A stretch of 64,000 bases of DNA from Mycolicibacterium cosmeticum (GTDB lineage Bacteria > Actinomycetota > Actinomycetes > Mycobacteriales > Mycobacteriaceae): positions 124,001 to 188,000 of the forward strand of contig JACPVS010000006.1 of NCBI GenBank assembly GCA_016197365.1. The letters run 5' to 3'. Each line of letters opens with the position of its first letter. Position 1 is the first letter of the stretch. Below the pieces are notes generated by a model. The model was not told where the DNA came from. It saw nothing but the letters and a program-made list of their open reading frames with translations, and did not search any database. Shown here one piece after another: positions 28,874 to 38,789 of this stretch. Position numbers and translations under genes: made by a program.

Positions 28874-30447
28874 CCGAACTGGGCTCCGCGCTGACGGCAT
28901 CGATGACCGGGTCGAACAACGACCTGCACGTCTTCGACACCGCCGAAGGAACCTGGCACCGCCACCCGTGGGCGGAGGTGCACGCGCGCGCCGAGAATGT
29001 CGCCGACCGCATCTGTTCCGAGGGCGCACGGACCGTCGGACTGGTGGGCGAACCGAACGTCGAATTCCTCGCCGCCATCACCGGCGCACTGATCGCCGGG
29101 GCCGCCGTCTCGATCCTGCCCGGGCCGGTGCGCGGCGCGGATCCGCAGCGCTGGGCACGGGCCACCGCGGCACGGTTCGAGGGCGTCGGCGCGCACACGG
29201 TGTTCAGCCACGGCGCGCACCTGGGCCGGCTGGGCTCGGCCGACGGCGCGTTCACCGTGCAGGACGTCACCACCGTCGCGCACGCACAGCGTTCAACCAC
29301 CTTTGCCGGCGGCATGGACAACGCCGTCGCGGTGTTGCAGGGCACCGCCGGGTCGACGGGAATGCCTCGCACCGCACAACTTTCACCCGAGGCGGTGCTG
29401 GCCAACCTGCGGGCGCTGGTGCGCCGGGTCGGTGCCGGACCCGAGGACACCGGGCATTCCTGGCTGCCGCTGTATCACGACATGGGTCTGTCCTTCGTGC
29501 TCGCCGCCACGCTCGGCGGGGCCAACCTGTGGCAGGCACCCACCTCGGCGTTCTCCGCGCAGCCGTTCAGCTGGCTGAAGTGGCTCAGCGACAGCCGCGC
29601 CACCCTGACCGCGGCACCGAACATGGCCTACAACATCGCGGGTAAGTACGCCCGCCTGGTCAGCGACGTCGACCTCTCGCGCCTGCGTTTCGCTCTCAAC
29701 GGCGGCGAACCGATCGACTGCGAGGGCAGCGGCCTGTTCGCCACCGAGATGGCCCGCTTCGGTCTCGATCCCGGCGCCCTGGCCCCGTCCTACGGTCTGG
29801 CCGAATCGAACTGCGCAGTCAGCGTTCCCACCCCGGGCACCGGTTTGCGGGTCGACGAGATCCACGTCGTCAGCGATGACGGCGGCTATGTCCGCCGGCA
29901 CGCGGTGCTCGGCGAGGCGATCCCCGGCATGGAGATCCGGGTGAGCCCACGCGAGCAGTACGCCGGCAGCGTCACCGATCGGGAGGTCGGCGAGGTCGAG
30001 GTCCGCGGCACCTCGATGATGACGGGCTACCTCGGCGAAGATCCGATCGACCGCGAAAACTGGTTCCCCACCGGGGATATCGGCTATCTACTCGACGGCA
30101 GCCTGGTCATCTGCGGGCGGGCCAAGGAGATCATCACCGTCGCCGGGCGCAACATCTTCCCCACCGAGATCGAGCGGGTGGCCGCCCAGGTCGACGGGAT
30201 CCGCCCCGGTGCGGTGGTGGCGATCGGCACCGACGGGCCCGCGACGCGACCCGGCCTGGTGATCGCCGCCGAGTTCAAGGGCGCCGACGAGCCCGCCGCC
30301 CGCAGTGCGCTGGTGGGTCGCATCGCGTCCGAATGCGGTGTGGTGCCGGCCGAAGTGGTGTTCATGCGGCCTGGGTCGCTGCCCCGCACGTCGTCGGGCA
30401 AGCTGCGCAGGCTCGAGGTCAAACGCAATCTGGAGGCCGCACCATGA
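28870..30447 (+). CDS. mbtM: Fatty acyl-AMP ligase MbtM (FadD33)
   Basis: A 525-residue acyl-adenylate-forming enzyme. It activates a fatty acid with ATP and loads it on MbtL. Adenylation motifs are [17 protein letters not shown] (A3-like P-loop), PSYGLAESN (A5), [10 protein letters not shown] (A7) and [20 protein letters not shown] (A8). A C-terminal TSSGKLRR contains the catalytic Lys. The start GTG 28870 overlaps the mbtL stop and its own stop overlaps mbtN, consistent with one iron-regulated transcript. Confidence 0.93.
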   Translation: MTELGSALTASMTGSNNDLHVFDTAEGTWHRHPWAEVHARAENVADRICSEGARTVGLVGEPNVEFLAAITGALIAGAAVSILPGPVRGADPQRWARATAARFEGVGAHTVFSHGAHLGRLGSADGAFTVQDVTTVAHAQRSTTFAGGMDNAVAVLQGTAGSTGMPRTAQLSPEAVLANLRALVRRVGAGPEDTGHSWLPLYHDMGLSFVLAATLGGANLWQAPTSAFSAQPFSWLKWLSDSRATLTAAPNMAYNIAGKYARLVSDVDLSRLRFALNGGEPIDCEGSGLFATEMARFGLDPGALAPSYGLAESNCAVSVPTPGTGLRVDEIHVVSDDGGYVRRHAVLGEAIPGMEIRVSPREQYAGSVTDREVGEVEVRGTSMMTGYLGEDPIDRENWFPTGDIGYLLDGSLVICGRAKEIITVAGRNIFPTEIERVAAQVDGIRPGAVVAIGTDGPATRPGLVIAAEFKGADEPAARSALVGRIASECGVVPAEVVFMRPGSLPRTSSGKLRRLEVKRNLEAAP

Positions 30448-31604
30448 CGCTCACCGCCCCTCCCGTCGAGGACTTTCCGGCGCTCCTGCACCGCGTGTTC
30501 AACGACCAGGTCAGGGCGTGGACCTCCGAAGCCGAAGCGAGCGAACACTTCCCGCGCCAGCTCATCGAGTACTTGGGCCGCGAAGGGGTGTTCGCCGCCA
30601 AGTGGGGTGACGAGCAGCAGCCCGACGTCGGCGACGTCATCGCCCTGGCGATGGAGCTGGGCAGGCTGGGCTCGGCCGGCATCGCCGTCGGGGTGAGCCT
30701 GCACGACTCGGCCATCGCCATCCTGCGCCGATTCGCCCGCAACGACTACCTGCGCGATATCGCCGACCGCGCCATCCGCGGCGAGGCGGTGCTGTGCATC
30801 GGCGCCTCCGAAGAATCCGGCGGATCCGACCTGCAGATCGTCGGCACCGAGGTGCGTTCGGCCCGTGGCGGTTTCGAGGTCAAGGGCGTCAAGAAGTTCG
30901 TCTCACTCTCCCCCATCGCCGACTATGTGATGGCCGTGGCGCGCGACGTCGGCGACGACGCGACCAGCAGGCACGGCAACGTCGTCGTCATCGCGGTCCC
31001 GCTGCGCGATCCCGGGGTGCAGGTCCAGGTGCCCTACCGCAAGGTGGGCGCCGGACCGCTGGACACCGCCGCCGTGCACATCGACACGTGGGTGCCCGCC
31101 GAGGCGCTGGTGGCCCGCGCGGGCACCGGCCTGGCAGCGATCTCCTGGGGTTTGGCGCACGAGCGGATGTCGGTGGCCGGCCAGGTCGCCAGCAGCTGCC
31201 AACGTCTGCTGGGAATCACGTTGGCGCGCATGATGGACCGCCGCCAGTTCGGTCACACGCTGTACGAGCACCAGGCGCTGCGGATGCGCATCGCCGACCT
31301 GCAGGCCCGGGTCGACATGCTGCGCCACGCACTGGCCGGCATCGCGGCGGGCAAGAAACTGGACCTGCGCACCGCTGCGGCCATGAAGGTCACCGCGGCC
31401 CGCCTCGGCGAAGAGGTGGTCTCGGAGTGCATGCACATCTTCGGCGGCACAGGCTATCTCATCGACGAGACCCCGCTGGGTCAGTGGTGGCGCGACATGA
31501 AGCTGGCCCGGGTCGGCGGCGGCACCGACGAGGTGTTGTGGGAGTTGGTGGCCGCGGCCATGAAGCCCGACCACGACGGCTACGCCGCGATGATGTCCCA
31601 CTGA
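30444..31604 (+). CDS. mbtN: Acyl-ACP dehydrogenase MbtN (FadE14)
   Basis: A 386-residue acyl-CoA dehydrogenase-fold flavoprotein. It makes the cis double bond in the MbtL-bound fatty acyl chain of mycobactin. Family motifs are [11 protein letters not shown] (FAD/substrate loop), [42 protein letters not shown] and the C-terminal [15 protein letters not shown]. The ATG overlaps the mbtM stop. Its 3' end faces mbtK tail-to-tail, 14 bp apart. Confidence 0.93.
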   Translation: MTLTAPPVEDFPALLHRVFNDQVRAWTSEAEASEHFPRQLIEYLGREGVFAAKWGDEQQPDVGDVIALAMELGRLGSAGIAVGVSLHDSAIAILRRFARNDYLRDIADRAIRGEAVLCIGASEESGGSDLQIVGTEVRSARGGFEVKGVKKFVSLSPIADYVMAVARDVGDDATSRHGNVVVIAVPLRDPGVQVQVPYRKVGAGPLDTAAVHIDTWVPAEALVARAGTGLAAISWGLAHERMSVAGQVASSCQRLLGITLARMMDRRQFGHTLYEHQALRMRIADLQARVDMLRHALAGIAAGKKLDLRTAAAMKVTAARLGEEVVSECMHIFGGTGYLIDETPLGQWWRDMKLARVGGGTDEVLWELVAAAMKPDHDGYAAMMSH

Positions 31605-31618
31605 CTTCCCGCAGAAAG

Positions 31619-32248
31619 CTACGTGACGGCCGGGATGTCGTCCGGGGTCCGCGGATACACGTACAGCGCCATCGTGCGATTCGACATCTGATGCTCGCCC
31701 AGGAACGTACAGCCGACGTATTCGACCAGCCGGCGCGCGCCGAGATTGCGGTGATCGGGGTCGAACATCACCCGGCGGCACTGCGGCTCACTGGCGAACA
31801 TGTCGGCCAGCAGCTTGGGCATCATCAGCGGGGCGATGCCCCGGTTCACCAGTTTGGTGTCCGCGATGGCCGCGTGCATGCCCAGGTCATACGGATCGGA
31901 CTGATACCGCGTGGCGATCGAATCCTTTGACGCTCTGTACAATTCGATATAGCCGATGTCCTCACCCTTGCGACTGGTGATGAACGGCCGCGAGAACGTC
32001 CCGGCCAGCTGGGCCTTCAGGTACAGCCGCCAGCGCTCCGGCGGCCAGTCGTACTCCCACGCCTCGGCCAGATGCGGCAGGTTCATCCACCCCGACACCA
32101 TGTCGGCATCGGTATCCGGGTCCGCCAAGCGGGCGGCGTACGGTGCGGCGATCTGCGGGATCGCGGGTGCCGGGACGTTGCGGACCTCGTCGGAAATCGT
32201 GGTCAGCTCGCGCGGCAGGATAGGCAGCGGCTCGTCAGTCTCGATCAT
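31619..32248 (-). CDS. mbtK: Lysine N-acyltransferase MbtK
   Basis: A 209-residue GNAT-fold enzyme that transfers the fatty acyl chain from MbtL to the lysine side chain of mycobactin. It carries YDLGMHAAIAD (general-base His region), GIAPLMMPKLLADMF (acetyl-CoA-binding helix region) and MFDPDHRNLGARRLVEYVG (conserved Asp region), matching Rv1347c. The start ATG 32248 (MIETDEPLP) was preferred over an upstream in-frame start at 32269. The gene is convergent with mbtN. I found no convincing IdeR box directly upstream, only a weak half-site. Confidence 0.93.
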   Translation of the reverse strand: MIETDEPLPILPRELTTISDEVRNVPAPAIPQIAAPYAARLADPDTDADMVSGWMNLPHLAEAWEYDWPPERWRLYLKAQLAGTFSRPFITSRKGEDIGYIELYRASKDSIATRYQSDPYDLGMHAAIADTKLVNRGIAPLMMPKLLADMFASEPQCRRVMFDPDHRNLGARRLVEYVGCTFLGEHQMSNRTMALYVYPRTPDDIPAVT

Positions 32249-32360
32249 TTGAGCGCCGAGCCTACCCAACCGAGTGAAGTACCGGTGGCCTACGCCGCCT
32301 TCGGCTGCGGCAGCGCAGGTTCCGCCCGCACGCCCGCCCCATCAGTGCCATCGTGGGGAG

Positions 32361-32540
32361 ATGACACGGGACCGGGTTGCCGAACTGCTGCGGTGGGAGG
32401 ACGCCGGTGCCCACTGGCAGGTGGTGTCGGAGACGTCCACGGCGGTCACCATCGTGCTGCTGCGCTACGACGGCGGTGAGGAGGTGGACCGCTTCACCTC
32501 CACCGACCCGGCGCTGCGGGAATTCCTTCGGTCGCGCTAG
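32361..32540 (+). CDS. Small conserved hypothetical protein
   Basis: 59 residues (MTRDRVAELLRWEDAGAHWQ onward), mixed alpha/beta, no membrane segment. GGGGAG immediately precedes the ATG with almost no spacing, so initiation may be leaderless or weak. It ends overlapping the convergent DUF2237 gene by 4 bases. The composition and the segment VTIVLLRYDGGEEVDRF look like a genuine small mycobacterial protein, but I do not recognise a function. Confidence 0.6.
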   Translation: MTRDRVAELLRWEDAGAHWQVVSETSTAVTIVLLRYDGGEEVDRFTSTDPALREFLRSR

Positions 32541-32923
32541 AGGTCGCTGGCGTCGTCGGGCACGTCGACGGCGTGTTCGGCGAGCACCTCCAGCGGCACC
32601 ACTTCCAGCGTCCGTTCATGCGTACATGCCAGCACCACCGGTGCCGCGCAACCATCCTCATGGGCGCGCAGCCAGTTGTGCGCGGTCACGCACCAGCGAT
32701 CGCCGGGTTCCAGGCCGGGAAACCGGTACTGCGGCATGGGCGTCGCCAGATCGTTGCCGATCGAGCGCTGGTGGTCCAGGAACTCCCGCGTCACCACCGC
32801 ACAGATCGAGTGCAGTCCCGGATCCTCGGGGCCCGTCGAGCAGCAGCCGTCGCGGTAGAACCCGGTGAGCGGTTCGGTCCCACACGGTTCCAGTGGGCCG
32901 CCGAGGACATTGCGTTCGGACAC
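32537..32923 (-). CDS. DUF2237 family protein
   Basis: 128 residues with the complete DUF2237 signature: NVLGGPLEPCGTEPLTGFYR, DGCCSTGPEDPGLHSICAVV, FPGLEPGDRWCVTAHNW and a final THERTLEVVPLEVL. The several conserved Cys residues (CxT, CCST, CAV, WC) may bind a ligand or metal, but no activity is known. The usual length is about 120-130 residues, so it is intact. Confidence 0.88.
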   Translation of the reverse strand: MSERNVLGGPLEPCGTEPLTGFYRDGCCSTGPEDPGLHSICAVVTREFLDHQRSIGNDLATPMPQYRFPGLEPGDRWCVTAHNWLRAHEDGCAAPVVLACTHERTLEVVPLEVLAEHAVDVPDDASDL

Positions 32924-32942
32924 CGCTTCATCATGCCCTGCC

Positions 32943-35900
32943 TCACAAGGATGTGAGCGCCACTCCGTTTACCGTGACCCGCTGCAGCGAGAACGACCCC
33001 GCGTTCGCGTTGGTGTAGGTGGTCTGCATGGTCGGGGTCTGCCTGATGGTGATGGTGTCGTACACGACCCCGCTGACGGGCACGTTGTTCTCCCGGATCA
33101 TGCCGAGGACCCAGCCCGCCGTCGTCGGGGTGTTGACGATGGTGAGGTTCTTGAAGGTGACCGTGCTGATGCTGGTGCCCGCGTTGCCGGCGTACACCAG
33201 GATCGCGCCGTGCCGGATGGTGGTGTTGGTGTTCGCGTTGGTGATGGTGCCGCCGTTCACGGTCACTCCGGTCACCGGTCGGGTGTTGTAGCTCGGTTCG
33301 GTGGCGATGTAGACGCCGGCGGCATTGGTGTCCGAGACGGTGATGTTGTTGTAGGTGATGTTCTGGCCGCCGACCACCGAGATGCCGCGGCCCCAGGTGG
33401 TGCCGACGACGGTCGGTGAGTTGATGGTGATGTTGCGGGAGATGGCGCCGTCGGGCACGTAGGACACCACCGCGATACCGTCGTCACCCGTCCACTCGGT
33501 GCGGGCGTTGTTCACCACGCCGTCGTGCGAGCCGTTGGTCATGTGGATACCGTCCGCGCGCGACCGTTTGACGGTGACGTTGTCCAGCTCGAAATAGCCT
33601 GCGCCGTCCAGGTATACGCCCGCCCCGGCCGAGCCGTTGATGGTGACGTTCTTGACGGTCGCGTGGTCGGCCATGATGACGAGCTTGTGCTGTTCGGGTG
33701 CGTAGTACCGCGGCCCGGTCAACGGTGCGGACAGCGTGAGGTTGGAAAGGGTGACGTTGTCGGCGAGGATCTGCACCGAGGACGTCGCATCGTTGGTGGC
33801 GGCAAGAGTGGCGCCATTGCCGTTGATGGTCACGCCGGCCACCCGGATGTAGAGCACGCCGGAATGCTGATAGGTCTTGTTCTGCAACGTGAGTGTGTCA
33901 CCGGGCTTGAGTCCGTCGAACAATGCCTGCAGTGCCGCGGTGCTGTCGACGGAGCTCTGCGCCGGGGCCAGCGGCACGGTCACCGAGGTGATGGTGCTGG
34001 CCTTGCCGTCGCCGACGGCCACGGTGAACGACACGGAGCTCGCGGCCTTCGCCAGCGCCGCGCCGGAAGCCGGTGCGGGCGTGAAGGTGAAATTGCCTGC
34101 GGCATCGACGGTGACGGTGCCACCGGAGGGCTGGGTGACGGTGTAGCTGAGCTTGTCACCGTCGGGGTCGGTCACGTTGAGCGCACCGCTCACCTTGCCG
34201 GTGCCGGAGTCGGGGGTGCCGACGGTCGGCGTGCCGGCGATCGGTGCGGTGTTGCCGCGCACCAGGTTCAGGGTGCGCACCACACGGTCGGACATGTCGG
34301 TGATGTACATCTGCTGGCCGTCCGGGCTCAGCGCGATACGGTGCGAACCGTTCTCGGCCGCGGAGTCGATCGCGAGCGTGTTGACCACGGTATTGGTGGC
34401 GGTGGCGATCACCGACACCGTGTCGCGGCCGTTGGCGACATACAGCACGCTGCCGTCCGGGCTGAGGATGGCGCCCATGGGTTCGGCGCCCACCGCGATG
34501 GTGCCGACCAACGGGGTGCCGGCGGTCGGGTTGAGCACCGAGACGGTGCCGCTGCCGAAGTTCGACACGTACACCCGGGTGCCGTCGGCGGAGACGTCGA
34601 TCCCGAAGGGGTTGGTGCCCAACGCGATCGGCGATCCGATCACCTTGTTGGTGGCGGTGTCGATCACCGACACCGACTTGGCATTCCAGTTGGTGACGTA
34701 GAGCTTGGTGCCGTCGGCCGACGCGACCACGCCGCGTGGCTGGCTACCGACGGCGATGGTCGCCATCAGGGTCGGGGTGGCGCTGGTGGTGTCGAGCACC
34801 GACACGGTGTTGTTCCCGCTGTTGGTCACGTACGCCCGCTGCCCGTTGGGCGCGAACTCGATTCCGTAGATCTGGCCGCCGCCCAAAGCCACTTTCGACA
34901 CCACGGCGTTCGTCGCGGTGTTGAGCACCGACACCGCGTTGGTGCCGCCCACATAGGCGCGGCTGCCGTCGGGACTCAGTGTGATCGCCTTCGGGGAGGC
35001 GACGACGCTGACGGTCACCGTCGCGCCGGTGGCCCGGTCGATCACCGAGATGGTGTTGCTGCCGGCGTTGGTGACGTAGATCTTGTTGGCCGACACCGCC
35101 ACTCCGGTCGGGTAGGCGCCGACGGTCTTCGCGCCGCCCGACGCGAGGGCCGCCGGCAGCACCGGGACGGTGACGGTGACGGTCGTGGCCGCGGTGCCGT
35201 CATTGACCAGCACGGTGAAGCTGTCGGTGTCGGGGCCGTTGGTGATGTCGGCGGCCAGCCGGGCCGCCTGCGTCGGGGTGTAGGTGTAGGCCCCGGTCGT
35301 CGAGTTGACGCTCACCTTGCCCTTGCCCGGCGCGGTTCCGCTCACGGTGTAGGTCAACGGATTCGACTCGGCGTCGGTGCCGCCGATGGAACCGGTCACT
35401 ACGCCGGTCGTCTGGTCGGGCGCGGACTGGATGGGCGCCGCGGTGGGTGCGGTGTTGACCGGTGCGGCCGCCGCGATCAGCGGGGTTACCACCACCGATT
35501 CGGCGGTGGCCGCAGCGCCGGTCTGCCTGCGGGTGGCGGCCAGCATGAGCAGGTCCGCCGACGAATCGGCCGGAACGGCCGGCGTCTTGTCCGCGGCAGG
35601 GTGGATGCCGAACAACCCGAGCACGGTCTGGCGCAGCAGTGCCAGTTGTTTCGCGACGACGGGGACGGGCTTGGGTGCGACCACCGCGGCGGTGGGCAGC
35701 GCCGCGGGCGTCGAACTCTCCGCGCTCGGTGCGGTCGGCGCCTTGGTGGCGGTGGCCTCACGGTCCCGGCAGGTGGTGCACCGGGTCTGCCGAGTGGTGC
35801 GTGCCGTATTCCCGTTCCGTTTGGCCGGCGCGCTGGTGGCCGGGGCGGGCTCGTTCGTGGCGGCCGTCGGCTTCGGCTCGGTGACCGGGGCGTCGGGCTT

Positions 35901-36065
35901 GGCGGCGGGCGCGGTGTCTCCGGTGGGCCCGGTCTCCCCCGCCGGTGATGACGATGTGGATTCGGTTTCGGCCATCGCCTGACCCGCGGTGCCCGCGATG
36001 GCGGTGCCGATACCCAGTGCGACTGCCAGCGCGCCGATACGCCCGACATAGTTCGCGTAGCTCAT
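32943..36065 (-). CDS. Large secreted protein: VCBS-like domains, seven-bladed YVTN propeller, parallel beta-helix
   Basis: 1,040 residues from ATG 36065. There is a signal peptide (GALAVALGIGTAIAGTAGQAMA), a Pro/Ala/Thr linker with two TxR-C pairs (about 35-200) and a first VCBS/cadherin-like domain (203-303). A YVTN propeller follows (305-602) with seven recognisable blades, for example IYVTNAGSNTISVID, LYVTNWNAKSVSVID and MYITDMSDRVVRTLN. A second VCBS-like domain (605-700, NTAPIAGTPTVGTPDSG) and a right-handed parallel beta-helix (about 703-1040, runs of NVTLSNLTLSAP and VKNVTINGSAGAGVYLDG) complete it. The helix resembles polysaccharide-lyase or epimerase scaffolds, but no catalytic residues can be named. 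It is probably cell-surface or extracellular and carbohydrate-facing. Confidence 0.85.
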   Translation of the reverse strand: MSYANYVGRIGALAVALGIGTAIAGTAGQAMAETESTSSSPAGETGPTGDTAPAAKPDAPVTEPKPTAATNEPAPATSAPAKRNGNTARTTRQTRCTTCRDREATATKAPTAPSAESSTPAALPTAAVVAPKPVPVVAKQLALLRQTVLGLFGIHPAADKTPAVPADSSADLLMLAATRRQTGAAATAESVVVTPLIAAAAPVNTAPTAAPIQSAPDQTTGVVTGSIGGTDAESNPLTYTVSGTAPGKGKVSVNSTTGAYTYTPTQAARLAADITNGPDTDSFTVLVNDGTAATTVTVTVPVLPAALASGGAKTVGAYPTGVAVSANKIYVTNAGSNTISVIDRATGATVTVSVVASPKAITLSPDGSRAYVGGTNAVSVLNTATNAVVSKVALGGGQIYGIEFAPNGQRAYVTNSGNNTVSVLDTTSATPTLMATIAVGSQPRGVVASADGTKLYVTNWNAKSVSVIDTATNKVIGSPIALGTNPFGIDVSADGTRVYVSNFGSGTVSVLNPTAGTPLVGTIAVGAEPMGAILSPDGSVLYVANGRDTVSVIATATNTVVNTLAIDSAAENGSHRIALSPDGQQMYITDMSDRVVRTLNLVRGNTAPIAGTPTVGTPDSGTGKVSGALNVTDPDGDKLSYTVTQPSGGTVTVDAAGNFTFTPAPASGAALAKAASSVSFTVAVGDGKASTITSVTVPLAPAQSSVDSTAALQALFDGLKPGDTLTLQNKTYQHSGVLYIRVAGVTINGNGATLAATNDATSSVQILADNVTLSNLTLSAPLTGPRYYAPEQHKLVIMADHATVKNVTINGSAGAGVYLDGAGYFELDNVTVKRSRADGIHMTNGSHDGVVNNARTEWTGDDGIAVVSYVPDGAISRNITINSPTVVGTTWGRGISVVGGQNITYNNITVSDTNAAGVYIATEPSYNTRPVTGVTVNGGTITNANTNTTIRHGAILVYAGNAGTSISTVTFKNLTIVNTPTTAGWVLGMIRENNVPVSGVVYDTITIRQTPTMQTTYTNANAGSFSLQRVTVNGVALTSL

Positions 36066-36492
36066 TGCCACCCACCCAGCCCATCTGTTCGATGTTGCGC
36101 ATTTCGGCCAGTGCTGAAATTTTGCTGTGATCATGCACCCCGCAACGCGGGCAACAACACCTTTTCCGGATATCAGACGGATGAATTATTACCCTGACCG
36201 GGAGCAATAGGCGCACCATAGGACTGTGGGGCGGAATTCTGCAGCCACTCAGCAAACAAAGCACAAATTAATTGACGATCGCGATACCTTGTTGCTGTAA
36301 GTACGCTTACGCTGGCATTTCCGGCTCATTGTGTTGGGAACTAGTTAGCTGAAAGTGCATGACCGCGTGCAACTTCACATTGCGCGCCAAAGTTAGCCAA
36401 CGACGACGCGCGCACTGTTCAGACTTCCGCCATGATCCGGGGTTGCCGATGTTGCTGGAGAACCGGTACCACTGGATGGATTCGGTGTTCCC
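36066..36492. other. Intergenic, comparatively AT-rich divergent promoter region
   Basis: No gene is seen in these 427 bp. Base composition is lower in GC than the neighbours. A short perfect dyad GTAAG-TACG-CTTAC lies at 36297-36310 and could be a regulator site for either flanking gene. A 15-codon reading frame (36449-36496, [15 protein letters not shown]) overlaps the start of the next gene and could be a leader or part of its decayed N-terminus. Confidence 0.5.
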
Positions 36493-37351
36493 GTGACCGG
36501 CACCCGGATTCAGATCGGTGAATACACCACCCGACGAGCCAACCCGCCCACCGATCTGTCTGCGGCACTGGATTTCTGGTCGTTCGCCGGGGCCGCCGCC
36601 AACGTCGTCATGCAGCTGTCGTGGCCGGAGGTGGGCCACGGCGTCGTCGAGAGCCGGGTCGACTCCGGCGCGCTGATGAAGCATCCGTGGAAACGCGCCC
36701 GCACCACGGTGCAGTACCTGCAGGTAGCCATCCTCGGCACCGACGACGAGCGGGCCGCCTACCGGGAGGCCGTGAACGCCGCTCACCGGCAGGTGCAGTC
36801 CACCACCGCCAGCCCCGTCAAATACACGCGTTCGACTGGGACCTCCAGATGTGGGTCGCGGCATGCCTTTTCATCGGTTTAGAGGACACCTATCAGCTGC
36901 TGCACGGCCGGCTGACCCCGGACGAGGCCGAGCAGTTCTACGCCACGGCGATGCCGCTGGGCACCACGCTGCAGGTCACGGAGGACCAATGGCCGCCCAG
37001 CCGAGCGGATTTCGAGGTGTACTGGAACACCGCCTGCCAGCGGGTGCGCATCGACGACGAGGTGCGCGACTACCTGATGCGACTGATCGGGCTGAAGATG
37101 GTCAGCCCCCCGTCCTGCGGTGGAACTTCGGTCGGCTGCTGCGTTTCCTCACCATCGGGTCGCTCGCCCCGGTCTTCCGGGAGGCGATGCGGCTGCCCTG
37201 GTCGGCCGCCGAGCAGCGCAGGTTCGAGAACCTCTTCCTCTTCGTGTCGTACGTGAACACGTTCCTGCCGAAGTTCGTCCGCCAGGGCGCCAGCCGGCTG
37301 CTGATGGGTGATCTGCGCACCCGGATCAGCAAGAACAAACCCTTGGTGTGA
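36493..37351 (+). pseudogene. DUF2236 (MpaB/latex-clearing-like oxygenase) gene with two frameshifts
   Basis: Three frames together make one DUF2236 protein of about 285 residues. The first (36493-36825) gives [22 protein letters not shown] up to SPVKY. The second gives [18 protein letters not shown] through LKMVSPP. The third gives VLRWNFGRLLRFLTIGSLAP to the stop at 37351. The first shift (near 36826, AAATAC|AC) and the second (a run of six C at 37106-37111) each fit one missing base. DUF2236 proteins are heme-dependent oxygenase-like. With one shift in a homopolymer, sequencing error is possible. Confidence 0.8.
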
Positions 37352-37438
37352 CACGGCACACAGGCTGCACTTCCTTGATACCCGCCAGTAACCCACACTC
37401 TGTACAGTCGTAGCCGTTGCCAGCGAGGCGGCACTGGC

Positions 37439-37675
37439 ATGAGGGTGACAGACGAGATGAGCATGGACAGTTCGGCGGGCGACGCCGCGACGGCAGTCGA
37501 GGAGCTGACGCTGACCGACCCCCATGGGCTCCAGCCGCCGCCTGCACGACACATCCCCAGTCCCGATGACGGCGCGACCACCCCCGGCGGCCCCACCATG
37601 GTGCTGCTCGGCACCGGCATCTACGTCGCCGTCAAGGTGTGGCGGTACCGCCGTCGTCGCCGTCGGCAGGCGTGA
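37439..37675 (+). CDS. Small hypothetical membrane-tail protein
   Basis: 78 residues. An acidic/polar N-terminus (EMSMDSSAGDAATAVEEL) leads to a short hydrophobic stretch (TMVLLGTGIYVAVKVW) and ends in a strongly basic RYRRRRRR tail, as in tail-anchored peptides. It overlaps the convergent nagA 3' end by 44 bases. No family recognised. Confidence 0.5.
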   Translation: MRVTDEMSMDSSAGDAATAVEELTLTDPHGLQPPPARHIPSPDDGATTPGGPTMVLLGTGIYVAVKVWRYRRRRRRQA

Positions 37676-38789
37676 CCCACTCACCCCGGTAGACCGTTCC
37701 GGTCACCGACAGATCGGCATCCAGCGTCACCACGTCCGCCGGCCCCCCGGGCACCAGACCGCGCCACGACAGCCCCAGTGCACGCGCCGGATTGACGGTG
37801 GCCTGGCGCACCGCCTGCAGGAGGGCGGCGTCACGATCCAAACCGCTGTGGGTGACGGCGAACCGGAACACCGCATCCATGGTGGCGGTGCTGCCCGCGA
37901 TGGTGTCGGAACCCGCTACCCGCGCCACGCCGCCCACCACGTCGACAACCATGGTGCCCAGGCGGTACTCGCCGTCGGCGCTGCCGGTCGCGGCCATCGC
38001 ATCGGTGATCAGCGAGACGTTCCCCGTGCCGGCGCAGACGTGCCGGTAGATGGCCGGGTCGATGTGCACCCCGTCGGTGATCAGCTCGACGGTCACCCGC
38101 GGGTCCTCCAGCAGCGCGATGATGGGCCCGGGCGCGCGGTGAGCGATGGGACGCATCGCATTGAATAGGTGGGTCCCCACCGTCGCGCCGGCGTCGATCG
38201 CCGCCCTGGTCTGTTCGTAGCCGGCATCGGTGTGCCCGACGGCGGCCACCACCCCGACGGCGGTCAGCGTGGCGATGGCCTCCAACGCCCCGGCGCGCTC
38301 GGGGGCCAGCGTCACCATCCTGATCGCCCCGGCACCGGCCTCCAGGATGCGTTGCAGCTCAGCAGGATCCGGGTCGCGCATCAGCCCGGCATCATGCGCA
38401 CCGCAGCGATGCACCGACAGCCACGGCCCCTCCAGGTGAATGCCGTCGATCAGGCCGGCGCGGGTGTGTTCGGCGAGCGCACCGACTTGGCGCAGCAGTT
38501 CCTCGTGGGCGGCGGTGACCAATGACGCGATCAGGGTGGTGGTGCCGTGCCTGCGGTGCAGGTCGACCGCGGCCGCCGTCGCCGCCAGGGTGCCCGCGGA
38601 GAAGTCGGCTCCGGCGCCGCCGTGCAGGTGGGTGTCGACGAAGCCGGGCATCACCACGGCGGCGGTATGGTCGGCCGGCGCGGGCGCAGGTCCCGAACCG
38701 AGCGCGCGCACGGTGTCGCCGGTGAGCTCAATCCACCCGGGCCGCAACAGTTCCGCGCCCGTGAGCAGGGTGTCCGCGGCGATCAGCAC
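37632..38789 (-). CDS. nagA: N-acetylglucosamine-6-phosphate deacetylase
   Basis: 385 residues, amidohydrolase fold. It converts GlcNAc-6-P to glucosamine-6-P. The metal site HLHGG (GFVDTHLHGGAGADF), the Glu in DGIHLEGPWLS, His in VGHTDAGYEQT and the catalytic Asp in LITDAMAATGSADG are all present. The GTG start at 38789 directly abuts the nagB stop (TGA-GTG), so the genes are coupled. It is the last gene of the EIIA-nagB-nagA operon. Confidence 0.94.
   Translation of the reverse strand: MLIAADTLLTGAELLRPGWIELTGDTVRALGSGPAPAPADHTAAVVMPGFVDTHLHGGAGADFSAGTLAATAAAVDLHRRHGTTTLIASLVTAAHEELLRQVGALAEHTRAGLIDGIHLEGPWLSVHRCGAHDAGLMRDPDPAELQRILEAGAGAIRMVTLAPERAGALEAIATLTAVGVVAAVGHTDAGYEQTRAAIDAGATVGTHLFNAMRPIAHRAPGPIIALLEDPRVTVELITDGVHIDPAIYRHVCAGTGNVSLITDAMAATGSADGEYRLGTMVVDVVGGVARVAGSDTIAGSTATMDAVFRFAVTHSGLDRDAALLQAVRQATVNPARALGLSWRGLVPGGPADVVTLDADLSVTGTVYRGEWVTPADGDDGGTATP

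Noticed and set aside
32249..32300. An IdeR box for mbtK
   Set aside because: Only a weak half-site (GGGTAGGCT) is present, far from the 19-bp dyad seen upstream of mbtL.
33525..35948. An 807-codon reading frame antisense to the propeller/beta-helix gene, and similar long antisense frames elsewhere
   Set aside because: High GC keeps antisense frames open. The translation is repetitive low-complexity sequence with no family features, whereas the minus strand gives clear domains.
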